In this document: piece by piece, positions 1 through 9,084 of the stretch
Position numbering within the stretch: the first letter of the stretch is position 1
Layout: the number at the start of each line of letters is the position of its first letter
Program-made: the position numbers and the translations under genes
Origin: Bauldia sp.
Lineage (GTDB): Bacteria; Pseudomonadota; Alphaproteobacteria; Rhizobiales; Kaistiaceae
Assembly: GCA_026126025.1 (NCBI GenBank)
Contig: JAHCJZ010000007.1
Location: 124,001 to 188,000 of the forward strand
DNA: 64,000 nucleotides
Direction: 5' to 3'
Notes under the pieces: model-generated
Told to the model about the DNA's origin: nothing
What the model saw: only the letters and a program-made list of their open reading frames with translations
Databases searched by the model: none

Positions 1-119
1 CGCGGATGGAGTCGCGAACGGAGCCATGGGCAAGACGGCAAGAAGCTTCCCCGTATCGTGCGAGAAAGCGTCTGGCGATCCTGCCATGGCTTCGAGGGCG
101 GTCTCACTGCGGTCGAACC

Positions 120-142
120 CGCGCCGACCCCATGCCGGCGCG
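120..142 (-). other. Stem-loop downstream of rpsO
   Basis: Seven-base-pair perfect stem (120-126 with 136-142, CGCGCCG/CGGCGCG) and a nine-base loop, starting 9 bp after the rpsO stop codon. There is no T-run, so it is not a classical terminator. The next gene downstream of rpsO is normally pnp in this group. In E. coli the rpsO-pnp junction carries a terminator and an RNase III processing stem, so a processing or mRNA-stability role is plausible but only inferred. Nothing else is seen in positions 1-150. Confidence 0.4.
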
Positions 143-150
143 GTCATTGC

Positions 151-420
151 CTAGCGGCGGATGCCGAGGCGCTCGATCAAAGCGCGATAGCGCGCCTCGT
201 CGGTCTTCTTCACATAGTCGAGGAGGCTGCGGCGCTGGCTCACCAGCCGCAGCAGCCCACGCCGGGAATGGTTGTCCTTGACGTGGGTCTTGAAGTGCTC
301 GGTCAGGTTGGTGATCCGTTCGGTGAGAATGGCAACCTGCACTTCGGGCGAACCGGTATCATTTGCCGAGTTCGCGTTTTCCTTGATCAGTTCCTGCTTG
401 CGATCAGCGGTAATCGACAT
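151..420 (-). CDS. rpsO: 30S ribosomal protein S15
   Basis: Small-subunit ribosomal protein that binds 16S rRNA in the central domain and helps nucleate assembly. The 89-residue product is the standard family length and begins [12 protein letters not shown]. The conserved core with GSPEVQVA (about residues 24-31), the TEHF/H..D.HSRRGL segment and the C-terminal [13 protein letters not shown] is intact. The ATG at 420 is preferred over a TTG six bases upstream because an AGGA lies at a normal distance before the ATG. It is the last gene of the rimP-nusA-ylxR-infB-rbfA-truB-rpsO block in this window. The 251 bp to truB (421-671) contain no gene and probably hold an rpsO promoter; I recognise no motif there. 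Confidence 0.97.
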   Translation of the reverse strand: MSITADRKQELIKENANSANDTGSPEVQVAILTERITNLTEHFKTHVKDNHSRRGLLRLVSQRRSLLDYVKKTDEARYRALIERLGIRR

Positions 421-671
421 CGTCAATCCTGTTCAATGATTTATATGGGCCGGCAACCCTCGATCGACCAGGATCGCCGGAGCGGCTGCGCCAGAAACAA
501 CGGTCTGCGGGCGCGGGGGTGAACGCTTGCGGCGGGCCAGGATGTCGTCCAGCGCCGGCCGAAAAGCGGTCGGCATCCGCCGGGGACCGGCGAACGCGGC
601 GCCTCTATGCAACAAAACCGGCGGCAAAGCGAGGGAAATCTTCGCTGGCGCCGGTGGCCGGGAGGCGGACT

Positions 672-1589
672 CTACAGCTGGAACACCCGGCGCGGGTGGA
701 AGGCCCCCTCCGCGATCTCCCCCACGGCCAGAAGCCGGCCGGCGCCGGTGGCGTAGGCGGCGCCGGCGATGGGGGCGTCGCGGCCGCGAAGGATGACGAC
801 CTGGCCGCGGAGGACGCGGCCGGCCTCGTTGCGCTGCAGGGGAACCTCCAGGAGGCTGCCGAGCGCCTGCTCCACCGGAGCGAGGAGCGCGTCGCAGGCC
901 TCGGCGCCGCCGGCCTCGAACGCCTCGCGCACCGCGTCGAGCGGCACCAGCTGATCCTCGGTGAACGAGCCGACGGAGAGACGGCGGAGCGCCTTCACAT
1001 GGCCGCGGACGCCGAGCCGGCGGCCGATGTCGCGGGCGAGCGAGCGAACATAGGTGCCCTTGCCGCACTCGGTCTCGAAGACCGCGGTGTCGCTCTCGGG
1101 CGTTTCGAGGAGGTCGAGGCGGTAGACCATGGTCTGCCGCGCCTCCAGCGTCACGGTCTCGCCGTCGCGCGCGAGGTCATAGGCGCGCTCGCCCTCCACC
1201 TTGATCGCGGAATAGGACGGCGGCACCTGCATGATCGCGCCGGTGAACTCGGGAAGCACCGCGCGGATCGCTTCGGCCGACGGCCGCTGGTCGCTGATCG
1301 CGACGGGCCGGCCTTCGGCGTCGTCGGTGTCGGTCTCGACGCCCCATTGCACGGTGAAGCGGTAGACCTTCCGGCCGTCGAAGACCTGCGGCACCGCTTT
1401 GGTCGCCTCGCCGAGCGCGATCGGCAGGCACCCCGAGGCGAGCGGATCGAGCGTGCCGGCATGGCCGGCCTTGGCGGCGCCGAACAGGCGCTTCACCGTC
1501 GACACGGCCTGCGTGGAGGTCATGCCCTTCGGCTTGTCGAGGACCAGCCAGCCGGAAACGGGCCGGCCTTTGCGTTTGCGATTGGCCAT
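672..1589 (-). CDS. truB: tRNA pseudouridine(55) synthase TruB
   Basis: Isomerises uridine 55 in the T-loop of elongator tRNAs to pseudouridine. The 305-residue protein shows the N-terminal motif GWLVLDKPKGMTST (13-26) and the catalytic-loop motif HAGTLDPLASG (43-53) with the expected nucleophile Asp48, matching the E. coli position. The KxYRF and GTYVRSLARDIG motifs follow, then a C-terminal PUA-like region ending at HPRRVFQL. It follows rbfA with about 35 bp spacing, the usual order in bacteria. Nothing unusual is seen. Confidence 0.97.
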   Translation of the reverse strand: MANRKRKGRPVSGWLVLDKPKGMTSTQAVSTVKRLFGAAKAGHAGTLDPLASGCLPIALGEATKAVPQVFDGRKVYRFTVQWGVETDTDDAEGRPVAISDQRPSAEAIRAVLPEFTGAIMQVPPSYSAIKVEGERAYDLARDGETVTLEARQTMVYRLDLLETPESDTAVFETECGKGTYVRSLARDIGRRLGVRGHVKALRRLSVGSFTEDQLVPLDAVREAFEAGGAEACDALLAPVEQALGSLLEVPLQRNEAGRVLRGQVVILRGRDAPIAGAAYATGAGRLLAVGEIAEGAFHPRRVFQL

Positions 1590-1624
1590 GGAGATCCATC
1601 TGGGGCCGCGGCGCGGCCGTTCAA

Positions 1625-2041
1625 TCAGTCGTCGCCGGGAGGGCCGCCGGTTCCGGTGTCGCGGCGGACCTTGTCCGACCGCAGCAGCGCGTCGATGCGG
1701 TCGCCCTCGGCGAAGGTGTCGTCGACGCGGAAGCGAAGGTCGGGCGTGTAGCGCAGCGTCAGCGTGCGCCCGACCGCGCCGCGCAGATAACGCTGGTTGC
1801 GCTGCAGCGCGGCAACCGCCTTTTCCGCATCGCGCCCGCCGAGCGGCATGACGTAGCAGGTGGCGAGCTTGAGGTCGGGCGACATCCGCACCTCGGGAAT
1901 GGTGATCGTCATCGCCTCAATGTCGGGATCATGCACTTCGCCACGCGCCAGCAGCTCCGCAAGGGCATGGCGGATCAGCTCGCCGACGCGCAGCTGGCGC
2001 TGGGAGGGGGCTTTAGCGGAGGCGTGCGCCGCGGTTCTCAT
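1625..2041 (-). CDS. rbfA: Ribosome-binding factor A
   Basis: Late-stage 30S maturation factor that binds near the 5' end of 16S rRNA. The product has the RbfA fold signature: [22 protein letters not shown] near the N-terminus and a C-terminal [14 protein letters not shown] segment. I chose the ATG at 2041 (138 residues) over the GTG at 2068 and the ATG at 2053, because the stop codon of the upstream toxin frame overlaps it as ATGA. The normal partner upstream is infB. Here a toxin-antitoxin pair lies between them, so rbfA translation may be coupled to the toxin frame. The C-terminal tail (GTGGPPGDD) is short and polar. Confidence 0.93.
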   Translation of the reverse strand: MRTAAHASAKAPSQRQLRVGELIRHALAELLARGEVHDPDIEAMTITIPEVRMSPDLKLATCYVMPLGGRDAEKAVAALQRNQRYLRGAVGRTLTLRYTPDLRFRVDDTFAEGDRIDALLRSDKVRRDTGTGGPPGDD

Positions 2042-2326
2042 TCTGCTTCCCATGGCGCGCGACGCCACGTGCTCCTTACGTTGCGAATCGAAATCCCTTC
2101 CTCACCCTGGTCCACGTAGAAGATGCGATAGAGATACTTCCCAACCGGGAGCGCGCGAGTCTCGCCATGAACGACCCTTCCCGAGTACGGAAACATCTCG
2201 GCCACGGCGACCGAACGCCTGATCGCGGCAAGAAGGGCCCTGGCCGCCCGAAGGGTTGTCCCTTGCAACATAGGCTAAGATTTCGCTGATCTCGATCCGA
2301 GCGGTGACGGAGTAGCGGACCGTCAT
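2038..2326 (-). pseudogene. RelE/ParE-type toxin, broken by a one-base frameshift
   Basis: The first frame begins MTVRYSVTARIEISEILAYV (from 2326) and the second frame resumes ARALLAAIRRSVAVAEMFPY and continues to the stop at 2038. Together they give an ORF of about 95 residues with typical RelE/ParE features: an N-terminal beta strand plus helix, the YSGR loop, then GKYLYRIFYVDQ and a final strand RNVRSTWRR. The two frames join if one G is removed from the GGG around 2249-2252, in the codons after NPS. The start overlaps the antitoxin stop (ATGA) and the end overlaps the rbfA ATG (ATGA). The gene is therefore positioned as a perfectly coupled operon member. As written the protein is truncated and should be inactive. 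A sequencing error in the G run is equally possible. Confidence 0.75.
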
Positions 2327-2556
2327 ATAGTCCGATAGCGGTCGAACAACGCCTCCATCTCGGCGTCGGTAGCGTAGCGGCCAAGGCGCATATCTTCGGC
2401 GCTTCGTTCCAGGGCGGCCAAGTCGTCGGCGGTAAGCGGCGGCATCGGGTCGGAATGCTGCCGCACGAATTCCTTGAGGACCGCAAGAAGATCTGCCTGC
2501 CGATCCTCCGGCCAATCCTCGACCCGAGCCAGCAGCTCTTTCAGCGCAGCGTTCAT
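2323..2556 (-). CDS. Antitoxin of a RelE/ParE-type pair
   Basis: 77-residue acidic helical protein beginning MNAALKELLARVEDWPEDRQ and containing an ADDLAALERSAEDMRLGRYATDAEMEALFDRY C-terminal portion (not quoted in full). This layout of an N-terminal helical segment and a C-terminal toxin-wrapping tail with xxEMEALFDR is common among antitoxins of RelE/ParE toxins. It starts 13 bp after the infB stop. It overlaps the toxin start by four bases, as expected for antitoxin-first modules. It is probably transcribed with infB; no separate promoter can be placed in the 13 bp gap. It is recognised by context and toxin partner more than by its own sequence. Confidence 0.7.
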   Translation of the reverse strand: MNAALKELLARVEDWPEDRQADLLAVLKEFVRQHSDPMPPLTADDLAALERSAEDMRLGRYATDAEMEALFDRYRTI

Positions 2557-2569
2557 CGCAATCCCCCCA

Positions 2570-5104
2570 TCACAGAGACCGCGCGATCTCCTCGACGCGG
2601 TAGCATTCGATGATGTCGCCGACGCGCATGTCCTCGTATTTCTCGAAGGCCATGCCGCATTCCTGGCCGGCGCTGATCTCGCGGACCTCGTCCTTGTGGT
2701 GCTTCAGCGTCGAGAGCTTGCCCTCGTGGATGACGACATTGTCGCGGATCAGGCGCACGCCGGCGCCGCGCTCCACCTTGCCCTCGACGACGCGGCAGCC
2801 CGCGACCTTGCCGACCTTGGTGATGTTGAACACCTGCAGGATCTCGGCGCGGCCGAGCTCGGTCTCGCGCCGCTCGGGCGACAGGAGGCCCGACATCGCC
2901 GCCTTCACGTCGTCCACGAGGTCGTAGATGATGTTGTAGTAGCGGATCTCGACGCCCTCGCGCTCGGCGGCGTCGCGGGCCTGGCCGCTGGCGCGGACGT
3001 TGAAGCCGATGATCGCCGCGGCCGACGCCGAGGCGAGGTTGACGTCGGATTCGGTGATGCCGCCGACGCCGGTGTGGAGGATGCGCGCCCCGACCTCGTC
3101 GGTGCCGAGCTTCTCCAGCGCCTGGCTGATCGCCTCGACCGAGCCCTGGACGTCGCCCTTGATGACCAGCGGGAACTCCTTCCGCCCGATTGTCTGGAGC
3201 TGCGTCATCATCTGCTCGAGCGAGCCGCGGGCCCCGGTGGTGCGCGCCTGCGCCTTGTCGCGGCGCTGGCGGCTGCGGTAGTCGGTGATCTCGCGGGCGC
3301 GGGCCTCGCTGTCGACGACCGCGATGCGGTCGCCGGCCTCGGGCGCGCCCTGGAAGCCGAGCACCTCGACCGGCATCGCCGGGGTCGCCTCGGTCACCTG
3401 GTTGCCGGTGTCGTCGACGAGGGCGCGCACGCGGCCCCATTCGGCGCCGGCGACGACGATGTCGCCGATCCTCAGCGTGCCGCGCTGGACCAGCACGGTC
3501 GCGACCGAGCCGCGGCCGCGATCGAGCTTGGCTTCGATGACGGTGCCTTCGGCCGGGCGGGTCGGATCGGCCTTCAGCTCGAGCACTTCCGCCTGAAGCA
3601 GGACCGCCTCTAGCAGGCGGTCGAGATTGGTACCCTTAATTGCGGAAACCTCGACCTCGAGGACCTCGCCGCCCAGCGTCTCGACGAACACTTCGTGCTG
3701 TAGCAGCTCGGTGCGCACCCGGGCCGGGTTGGCGTCGGGCTTGTCGATCTTGTTGACCGCCACGATGATCGGGACGCCTGCTGCCTTGGCGTGATGGATC
3801 GCCTCCACCGTCTGCGGCATCACGCCGTCATCCGCGGCGACGACCAGCACGACGATGTCGGTCGCCTTGGCGCCGCGGGCGCGCATCGCGGTGAAGGCTG
3901 CGTGGCCGGGCGTGTCGATGAAGGTGATCTTCTGGCCGTTCTGCTCGACCTGATAGGCGCCGATATGCTGGGTGATGCCGCCAGCCTCGCCCGAGGCGAC
4001 GCTGGTCTTGCGGATCGCGTCGAGAAGGGACGTCTTGCCGTGGTCGACATGGCCCATGACCGTGACGACCGGCGGCCGCGCGACGACATGGGCGGGATCG
4101 TCAGCGCGGTCGAAGAGGCCTTCCTCGACGTCCGCCTCGGCGACGCGCTTGACGGTATGGCCGAGATCCTCGGCGATGATCTGCGCCATGTCGGCGTCGA
4201 GGATGTCGTTCGCCTTGACGATCTGGCCCTGCTTCATCAGCAGCATGATCACGTCGGTCGCCCGCTCCGCCATGCGGTTGGCGAGCTCCTGCAGCGTGAT
4301 CGTCTCGGGGATGATGACCTCGCGCGAAATCTTCTCGCGCGGCCCCTGCTGCATCCCGCGGGTGCGCTCGCGCTCGCGGCGCCGGCGCATCGACGCCAGC
4401 GACCGTTCGCGCTCGGAATCCTCCAGCGCGTTGGTGAGGGTCAGCTTGCCGCGGCGGCGGTCGTCGGTCGTCTTCTTGACCGGCTTGGGCTCCACCGGAC
4501 GGGCGGTCTTCAGCCGGCCCTTGGCGCGGTCTTCCTCCTCGGTCTCGACCTTGCGCGCGGGCTCGGTCGTCTCCTCGCCGAGGCGGCGGCGGGCGGTGTC
4601 CTCGGCGCGCTGGCGGGCCTCGGCCTCGCTGACGCGGCGGGCCTCTTCCTCGGCCTGACGGCGGTCGGCCTCGGCGCGCTCGCGGGCGAGGCGTTCCTCC
4701 TCGATGGCGCGAAGGCGCGCGAACTCGGCGGCGTTCCGCCGCTCCTCGGCCTCCTGGACCTTGGCATCGGCGAGGGCGCGCGCGCGCGCGTCGCGCTCGT
4801 CCTCGGAGAGCGTGCGCAGCACCAGTCCGGAGCGGCTCGGCGGCGGTGGCGGCGGGGACGCGACGGGCTCGGGCGCGGCGGCATGCGGCTCGGGCTGCCG
4901 GGCGGCCGGCGCCGCCTCGGGCTTCGCCGCCTCGCCGGGCAACACGATGCGGCGCTTCTTGCGCTCGACCTGCACGGTGTTGGTGCGGCCATGCGAGAAG
5001 CTCTGGCGGACCGTGTCGCGCTCCAGGCTCGGGCGCTTGAGGCCCAGAGGCTTCTTCGGCGCCATGGTCAGCGTCTTGTCGCCAGTATTGTTCGATTCCG
5101 TCAT
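2570..5104 (-). CDS. infB: Translation initiation factor IF-2
   Basis: GTPase that delivers initiator fMet-tRNA to the 30S subunit and promotes subunit joining. The 844-residue protein has a long charged N-terminal extension (about 1-260, rich in A, E, R, P). An IF2_N helix domain follows at roughly 265-315. The G domain has P-loop GHVDHGKT near residue 350, DTPGHAAF for G3 and NKIDKPDAN for G4. The beta-barrel and C-terminal fMet-tRNA-binding domains follow and end in [14 protein letters not shown]. The ATG at 5104 overlaps the stop of ylxR (ATGA), so the pair is translationally coupled. It belongs to the nusA-infB operon. The gene downstream is a toxin-antitoxin pair rather than rbfA, which is unusual. 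Confidence 0.97.
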   Translation of the reverse strand: MTESNNTGDKTLTMAPKKPLGLKRPSLERDTVRQSFSHGRTNTVQVERKKRRIVLPGEAAKPEAAPAARQPEPHAAAPEPVASPPPPPPSRSGLVLRTLSEDERDARARALADAKVQEAEERRNAAEFARLRAIEEERLARERAEADRRQAEEEARRVSEAEARQRAEDTARRRLGEETTEPARKVETEEEDRAKGRLKTARPVEPKPVKKTTDDRRRGKLTLTNALEDSERERSLASMRRRRERERTRGMQQGPREKISREVIIPETITLQELANRMAERATDVIMLLMKQGQIVKANDILDADMAQIIAEDLGHTVKRVAEADVEEGLFDRADDPAHVVARPPVVTVMGHVDHGKTSLLDAIRKTSVASGEAGGITQHIGAYQVEQNGQKITFIDTPGHAAFTAMRARGAKATDIVVLVVAADDGVMPQTVEAIHHAKAAGVPIIVAVNKIDKPDANPARVRTELLQHEVFVETLGGEVLEVEVSAIKGTNLDRLLEAVLLQAEVLELKADPTRPAEGTVIEAKLDRGRGSVATVLVQRGTLRIGDIVVAGAEWGRVRALVDDTGNQVTEATPAMPVEVLGFQGAPEAGDRIAVVDSEARAREITDYRSRQRRDKAQARTTGARGSLEQMMTQLQTIGRKEFPLVIKGDVQGSVEAISQALEKLGTDEVGARILHTGVGGITESDVNLASASAAAIIGFNVRASGQARDAAEREGVEIRYYNIIYDLVDDVKAAMSGLLSPERRETELGRAEILQVFNITKVGKVAGCRVVEGKVERGAGVRLIRDNVVIHEGKLSTLKHHKDEVREISAGQECGMAFEKYEDMRVGDIIECYRVEEIARSL

Positions 5105-5766
5105 GCGTCGTTGTGCCCTGCGGCCGCTGCCGCTGTGGTCGTGAGGGATCGGAAATCAGCGTCGCGCCGCGGTTCTCGATCGTGAAACCGGGCGAACAAA
5201 GCGATCTGATCGAGTGCGAATGCGCTCGCCCGGCCCGCGAGCAGCGCTGCATGTATCACATGTGACCTGCCCAATGCCAAACCCATTTCCTCCGCGCCGA
5301 ACGCCCGGATCGACGGCCGGTCGTGGCCGGCGAGACGCGCGAACAGGGCGTCGAGCTTCCGTACGCCGTCCGCGGCGGCATCGGATGCGTGGATCAGCGC
5401 CGTCGCCTGGCCCGTCCGGATGGCATCTTCCACCTTGGCGAAGCCGAGGACGAGCTCGCCGGCCTTGCGGCTCAGCGAAAGCGCCGCGAGCGCCGCGGCG
5501 CGCAACTGCTCGGCGACCCGCCCCGAAAGGCCGGGCTCGACGATCGCCGCTTCCTTGAAGCCGCGCGCGAACAGCTTCTTCCGCTCCGCCTCGTCCACCG
5601 CCGCGGCCGAGGCGGTGACCCAGACGCCGCGGCCTGGGAGGCGATGGCGCATGTCCGGCACGACGCGACCCTCGGGGTCGAGGACGAACCGGATCAGTTC
5701 ACCAACAGGTAGTGACGCCCGCGTGACAATGCAGGTGCGGCGGAGTGGCTCGTTGCGGCGCGGCAT
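5101..5766 (-). CDS. YlxR (DUF448) / L7Ae-like RNA-binding fusion protein
   Basis: 221 residues. The first about 90 are a YlxR/DUF448 domain: [20 protein letters not shown], then [10 protein letters not shown] and an [11 protein letters not shown] helix. Residues about 100-195 look like an L7Ae/YlxQ-type RNA-binding fold with [20 protein letters not shown] and a central [12 protein letters not shown] strand. In Bacillus these are two genes (ylxR, ylxQ) at the same operon position between nusA and infB. Here they are one protein, as in many alphaproteobacteria. The role is probably RNA binding linked to ribosome or RNase P function, which is inference from the family. The stop overlaps the infB start. 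The Ala-rich C-terminal tail has no recognisable motif. Confidence 0.9.
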   Translation of the reverse strand: MPRRNEPLRRTCIVTRASLPVGELIRFVLDPEGRVVPDMRHRLPGRGVWVTASAAAVDEAERKKLFARGFKEAAIVEPGLSGRVAEQLRAAALAALSLSRKAGELVLGFAKVEDAIRTGQATALIHASDAAADGVRKLDALFARLAGHDRPSIRAFGAEEMGLALGRSHVIHAALLAGRASAFALDQIALFARFHDREPRRDADFRSLTTTAAAAAGHNDA

Positions 5767-5790
5767 GAGGGGCGCATCTCCCGCGGTCCG

Positions 5791-7401
5791 TCACGACGCG
5801 GCGGCCGGCTCGCCGGCCTCCTCGGTCGCTTCGTCCACTTCGTCCGCTTCGGCGGGCGCAGTGATCCAGCCGGCGCGGATGCGCGCCTCCATGATCATCG
5901 CCTCCGCCTCGGCGCGGGAGAGGCCGAAGCCGTCGAGCGCGCCGGGATGGAAGGTGGCCTCGCCGTCCTTGCGCTCGGTGTAGCCGACGATCTCGTCGGG
6001 CACCGAGCCCGCGAAATCCTCCAGCGATTTCACGTCGGCCTTGCCGAGCGCGACCAGCATGGCGGTGGTGACGCCGGGGACCTCCTTGAGGTCGTCGGCG
6101 ACGCCGAGCGCCGTCCGCTCGGCATCGAGCTCGGCCTCGCGGCGGTCGATATATTCGCGGGCGCGGGTCTGGAGCTCCTCGGCGGTCTCCTCGTCGAAGC
6201 CCTCGATCGAAGCGAGCTCGCCTTGCTCGACATAGGCGATCTCCTCGATGGTCGAGAAGCCTTCCGAGGCGAGCAGCTGGCCGACCATCTCGTCGACGTC
6301 GAGCGCCTCGATGAAGAGGCCCGAGCGCTCCTGGAATTCCTTCTGGCGGCGCTCCGACTCCTCCTGCTCGGTGAGGATGTCGATGTCCCAGCCGGTGAGC
6401 TGCGAGGCGAGGCGGACATTCTGGCCGCGGCGGCCGATGGCGAGCGACAGCTGCTCGTCGGGCACCACCACCTCGATGCGCTCGGCATCCTCGTCGAGGA
6501 CGACCTTGGCGACCTCGGCGGGCTGGAGGGCGTTGACGATGAAGGTCGCGTGGTCGGGGTTCCACGGGATGATGTCGATCTTCTCGCCCTGAAGCTCGTT
6601 GACCACCGCCTGGACGCGGCTGCCACGCATGCCGACGCAGGCGCCGACCGGGTCGATCGAGGAATCGCGCGAGATCACCGCGATCTTGGCGCGGCTGCCC
6701 GGGTCGCGGGCGACCGACTTCACCTCGATGATGCCGTCATAGATCTCCGGCACTTCCTGGGCGAACAGCTTCGCCATGAATTGCGGATGGGTGCGCGACA
6801 GGAAGATCTGCGGGCCGCGCTGCTCGCGCCGCACGTCATAGACATAGGCGCGGATACGGTCGCCATAGCGGAAGGTCTCGCGCGGGATCAGCTCGTCGCG
6901 CCGCACGATGCCCTCGCCGCGGCCGAGATCGACGATGACGTTGCCATATTCGACGCGCTTGACCTGGCCGTTGACGATCTCGCCGATGCGGTCCTTGTAT
7001 TCCTCGTACTGGCGGTCGCGTTCGGCGTCGCGGACCTTCTGGACGATGACCTGCTTGGCGGACTGGGCGGCGATGCGGCCGAAATCCATCGGCGGCAGCG
7101 GCTCGGCGATGAAGTCGCCGACCTGGGCCGCGGGGTTGCGGCCGCGCGCGTCGTCGAGCGAAATCTGCGTCGCCGGCTCTTCCACCGCCTCGACCACCTT
7201 GAGGAGGCGCTGCAGCCTGATCTCGCCGGTCTTGCCGTTGATCTCGGCGCGGACGTCGGTCTCCGAGCCGTAGCGCGAGCGGGCCGCCTTCTGGATGGCG
7301 TCCTCCATCGCGGTGATGACGATGTTGCGGTCGATCGCCTTCTCGCGGGCGACCGCGTCGGCGATCTGCAGCAGTTCCAGTCGATTGGCGCTGACGGCCA
7401 T
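5791..7401 (-). CDS. nusA: Transcription termination/antitermination factor NusA
   Basis: RNA polymerase-associated factor acting in pausing, termination and antitermination. The 536-residue protein has the NusA N-terminal domain (1-130, starting [20 protein letters not shown]). The S1 domain follows at about 135-200 ([20 protein letters not shown]), then two KH domains at about 230-345 with [20 protein letters not shown]. The tail has two helix-hairpin-helix-like acidic repeats (about 355-500, [10 protein letters not shown] and [20 protein letters not shown]). This is the normal alphaproteobacterial architecture. It lies between rimP and ylxR with short gaps and is expected to be cotranscribed with both. 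Confidence 0.97.
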   Translation of the reverse strand: MAVSANRLELLQIADAVAREKAIDRNIVITAMEDAIQKAARSRYGSETDVRAEINGKTGEIRLQRLLKVVEAVEEPATQISLDDARGRNPAAQVGDFIAEPLPPMDFGRIAAQSAKQVIVQKVRDAERDRQYEEYKDRIGEIVNGQVKRVEYGNVIVDLGRGEGIVRRDELIPRETFRYGDRIRAYVYDVRREQRGPQIFLSRTHPQFMAKLFAQEVPEIYDGIIEVKSVARDPGSRAKIAVISRDSSIDPVGACVGMRGSRVQAVVNELQGEKIDIIPWNPDHATFIVNALQPAEVAKVVLDEDAERIEVVVPDEQLSLAIGRRGQNVRLASQLTGWDIDILTEQEESERRQKEFQERSGLFIEALDVDEMVGQLLASEGFSTIEEIAYVEQGELASIEGFDEETAEELQTRAREYIDRREAELDAERTALGVADDLKEVPGVTTAMLVALGKADVKSLEDFAGSVPDEIVGYTERKDGEATFHPGALDGFGLSRAEAEAMIMEARIRAGWITAPAEADEVDEATEEAGEPAAAS

Positions 7402-7425
7402 GGTCTTTCTCCGTATGGAGCGGCG

Positions 7426-8064
7426 CTAGGCTGCGCCCGCTCCCCTCGTCTGCCTCGTCTGCCGGGCTTCGGCGCGCTCGCGCTGCCGCTCGGCCTTCAA
7501 ATCCTTCTTGCGCTGCTTCTCCGCGCGCAGCTCCGCCTTGATCAGCGCGTCGGTCAGGACGAGCCGCGCCTCGCCGAGATCGGCGAGCGGCAGCTCCACC
7601 ACAGCCTCGCCGCCCTCCGGCACCTCGTCCTGCGTCACCGTCACATGAGTGTCCGTGACCCCGTTGATGGTGCCGCGGAAGCGCTTGCGGCCGGCGAGCG
7701 CCCGCTCCAGCTCGAACTTCGCGACATGCCCCACGGCGCGCTCGAAATCCGAGCGGCGCACCAGCGGGCGGTCCATACCGGGCGACGAGACCTCGAGATT
7801 GTAGGCGCGGTCAATCGGGTCCTCGAGGTCGAGCACCGGCGACAGGTTGCGGCTGACCTCCTCGCAATCCTCCACAGCCATGGTGCCGTCGGGCCGCTCG
7901 GCCATGATCTGCAGCGTCGCGCCGTCGCGGCTCGACAGCTTCACCCGCACCAGCCGGTAGCCGAGGCCTTGAAGCACCGGCGCGGCGATGTGCGCGACGC
8001 GGGCCTCGAGCCCGGTCTCGGTTACGATCCGCTCCTCGTGCAGCGCGTCTTCGGTGTCGGTCAC
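7426..8064 (-). CDS. rimP: Ribosome maturation factor RimP
   Basis: Needed for early 30S maturation (S12 region). The 212-residue product shows the family order: LVRVKLS...[10 protein letters not shown] in the first domain, the [18 protein letters not shown]...[14 protein letters not shown] signature (about 70-105, not contiguous here), an SH3-like second domain, and a basic C-terminal tail of about 40 residues longer than in E. coli. The start is GTG at 8064. It heads the nusA operon. A terminator-shaped hairpin with six Ts (8089-8120) sits only 25 bp upstream, so the promoter must lie at or before it, or the hairpin acts as an attenuator. Confidence 0.95.
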   Translation of the reverse strand: MTDTEDALHEERIVTETGLEARVAHIAAPVLQGLGYRLVRVKLSSRDGATLQIMAERPDGTMAVEDCEEVSRNLSPVLDLEDPIDRAYNLEVSSPGMDRPLVRRSDFERAVGHVAKFELERALAGRKRFRGTINGVTDTHVTVTQDEVPEGGEAVVELPLADLGEARLVLTDALIKAELRAEKQRKKDLKAERQRERAEARQTRQTRGAGAA

Positions 8065-8088
8065 TGGTCGATTCCGACCGGCTCAAAC

Positions 8089-8120
8089 AAAAAAGAGCGG
8101 GTCCGGGGTGGGCCCACTCT
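8089..8120 (-). terminator. Rho-independent terminator between hepT-like gene and rimP
   Basis: On the minus strand the sequence reads as an 11-step stem (AGAGTGGGCCC paired with GGACCCGCTCT, with one G-T wobble and one mismatch), a five-base loop and a T6 run. It lies 77 bp after the hepT-like stop codon and 25 bp before the rimP start codon. It can end transcripts of the hepT/mntA pair. It could also work as a leader attenuator for the rimP-nusA-infB operon, since very little room is left for a promoter downstream of it. Confidence 0.75.
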
Positions 8121-8196
8121 CGAACGAACCAGTCGTTTGAGATTGAATGCCAGCGATATAGGCCCAGCGATCCCGGTTTGCAATCCCGGCCGCTGG

Positions 8197-8553
8197 CTAC
8201 GATGCGCTCCCGTCCTCGTCGAGGATTCGCCTCAGCGCCGATCGAAGGGGAGGCACATCCGTCATCACCGCATTCCAGAGCGTGTCGAGCTCCAGGGACC
8301 GGTAAGCATGAACGAGGCGATTCCGCATCGCGATGATTTCGCGCCAAGGGACGCCCGGCAGGTTCGCCTGCAGTTGGGACGAAACCTTCGATGCCGCCTC
8401 GCCGAGAATCTCGAGGGCGCGCGCAAGCGCAAAGGCAAGCATGATGTCGGCATCGAGGTCACCGCGCACGCGGCCTTCGACAAACCGCATTGCCATGTCC
8501 GCCATCTCGACCATGTCCGCGAGGCGGTCGCGGTCGCGCCCCTCAGGCGGCAT
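8197..8553 (-). CDS. HepT-like HEPN-domain toxin (DUF86)
   Basis: 118-residue all-helical protein of the HepT/DUF86 family, known as RNase-like toxins neutralised by MntA nucleotidyltransferases. The HEPN active-site motif Rx4HxY is visible as RNRLVHAY (Arg77, His82, Tyr84). The N-terminus ([20 protein letters not shown]) and [17 protein letters not shown] helix are typical. In the Shewanella system MntA AMPylates the Tyr of this motif, and the Tyr is present here. It overlaps the upstream mntA-like gene by 11 bp. Function as a chromosomal toxin or phage-defence pair is inference from the family. Confidence 0.88.
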   Translation of the reverse strand: MPPEGRDRDRLADMVEMADMAMRFVEGRVRGDLDADIMLAFALARALEILGEAASKVSSQLQANLPGVPWREIIAMRNRLVHAYRSLELDTLWNAVMTDVPPLRSALRRILDEDGSAS

Positions 8554-8842
8554 ATTGTGTTTCGGCGGCGTTCACGACCTCCTGACGAAACCGCTCGTTC
8601 AAATCCCCGGCGGTCCGCAGGTCCACCTTCCTGCCAAGCATCTCGCTGAGCTCGATTTCGATCCCGGCCAGCGCGATGAGGCCGGGTATGTTCTCCGGCT
8701 CGAATTCGACCAGGAGGTCGACGTCGCTGTCGGGGCGGTTGGTGCCCTTCAGCGTCGAGCCGAAGAGGGACAGCCGCCGGATGTGGTGCCGTCGGCAGAA
8801 AGCCGCCAAAGCCGCGGGATCGGGGAAGAGGTCGCGTCTCAT
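8543..8842 (-). CDS. MntA-like minimal nucleotidyltransferase antitoxin
   Basis: 99-residue MNT-type nucleotidyltransferase. The GSx10DxD active-site signature is exact: Gly28-Ser29, ten residues, Asp40-Val-Asp42, inside [20 protein letters not shown]. The C-terminal half ([20 protein letters not shown]) matches the family. It is the partner of the HepT-like gene that overlaps its 3' end. In characterised pairs it transfers AMP to the HEPN tyrosine and inactivates the toxin. The pair sits between a small membrane protein and rimP in otherwise conserved housekeeping DNA and has the base composition of its neighbours, so there is no clear sign of recent transfer. Confidence 0.88.
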   Translation of the reverse strand: MRRDLFPDPAALAAFCRRHHIRRLSLFGSTLKGTNRPDSDVDLLVEFEPENIPGLIALAGIEIELSEMLGRKVDLRTAGDLNERFRQEVVNAAETQYAA

Positions 8843-8849
8843 TGCGCCA

Positions 8850-9080
8850 TTATAGCACGGGCGGCGCGGTCATCCGGCGCCGCCAGCGCAGCAGGGCGAC
8901 CCCGGCCCAGATCGCCTCGACGACACCGAACGGCCAGGTGCCGGCGAGGAAGCCGTAGGTCGATGCGAGGAGGCAGGCGCCGGCGAAGGCGAGGATGAAC
9001 CAGGGGCTGCGGTCCTCGAAGGCGTAGGTGGCGAGCATCAGGGTCACGGCGAGAAGGCCGAAGATCGTCAATCCGTCCAT
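8850..9080 (-). CDS. Small inner-membrane protein of unknown function
   Basis: 76 residues with three hydrophobic segments: [14 protein letters not shown] near the N-terminus, [20 protein letters not shown] in the middle and [14 protein letters not shown] before a basic tail [10 protein letters not shown]. The arginine-rich C-terminus suggests that end is cytoplasmic. It begins 4 bp after the trmB stop and ends 7 bp before mntA, so it is probably cotranscribed with trmB. Similar short three-helix proteins that are often simply called membrane proteins are common in Hyphomicrobiales. I do not recognise a specific function. Confidence 0.65.
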   Translation of the reverse strand: MDGLTIFGLLAVTLMLATYAFEDRSPWFILAFAGACLLASTYGFLAGTWPFGVVEAIWAGVALLRWRRRMTAPPVL

Positions 9081-9084
9081 TTTG

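Noticed and set aside
120-142. Rho-independent terminator after rpsO
   Set aside because: A stem is present but no T-run follows it on the minus strand.
5947-8649. Long open frame on the plus strand opposite nusA and rimP
   Set aside because: It is the antisense shadow of recognised genes; composition is Arg/Asp/Gly/His-biased and no domain is visible.
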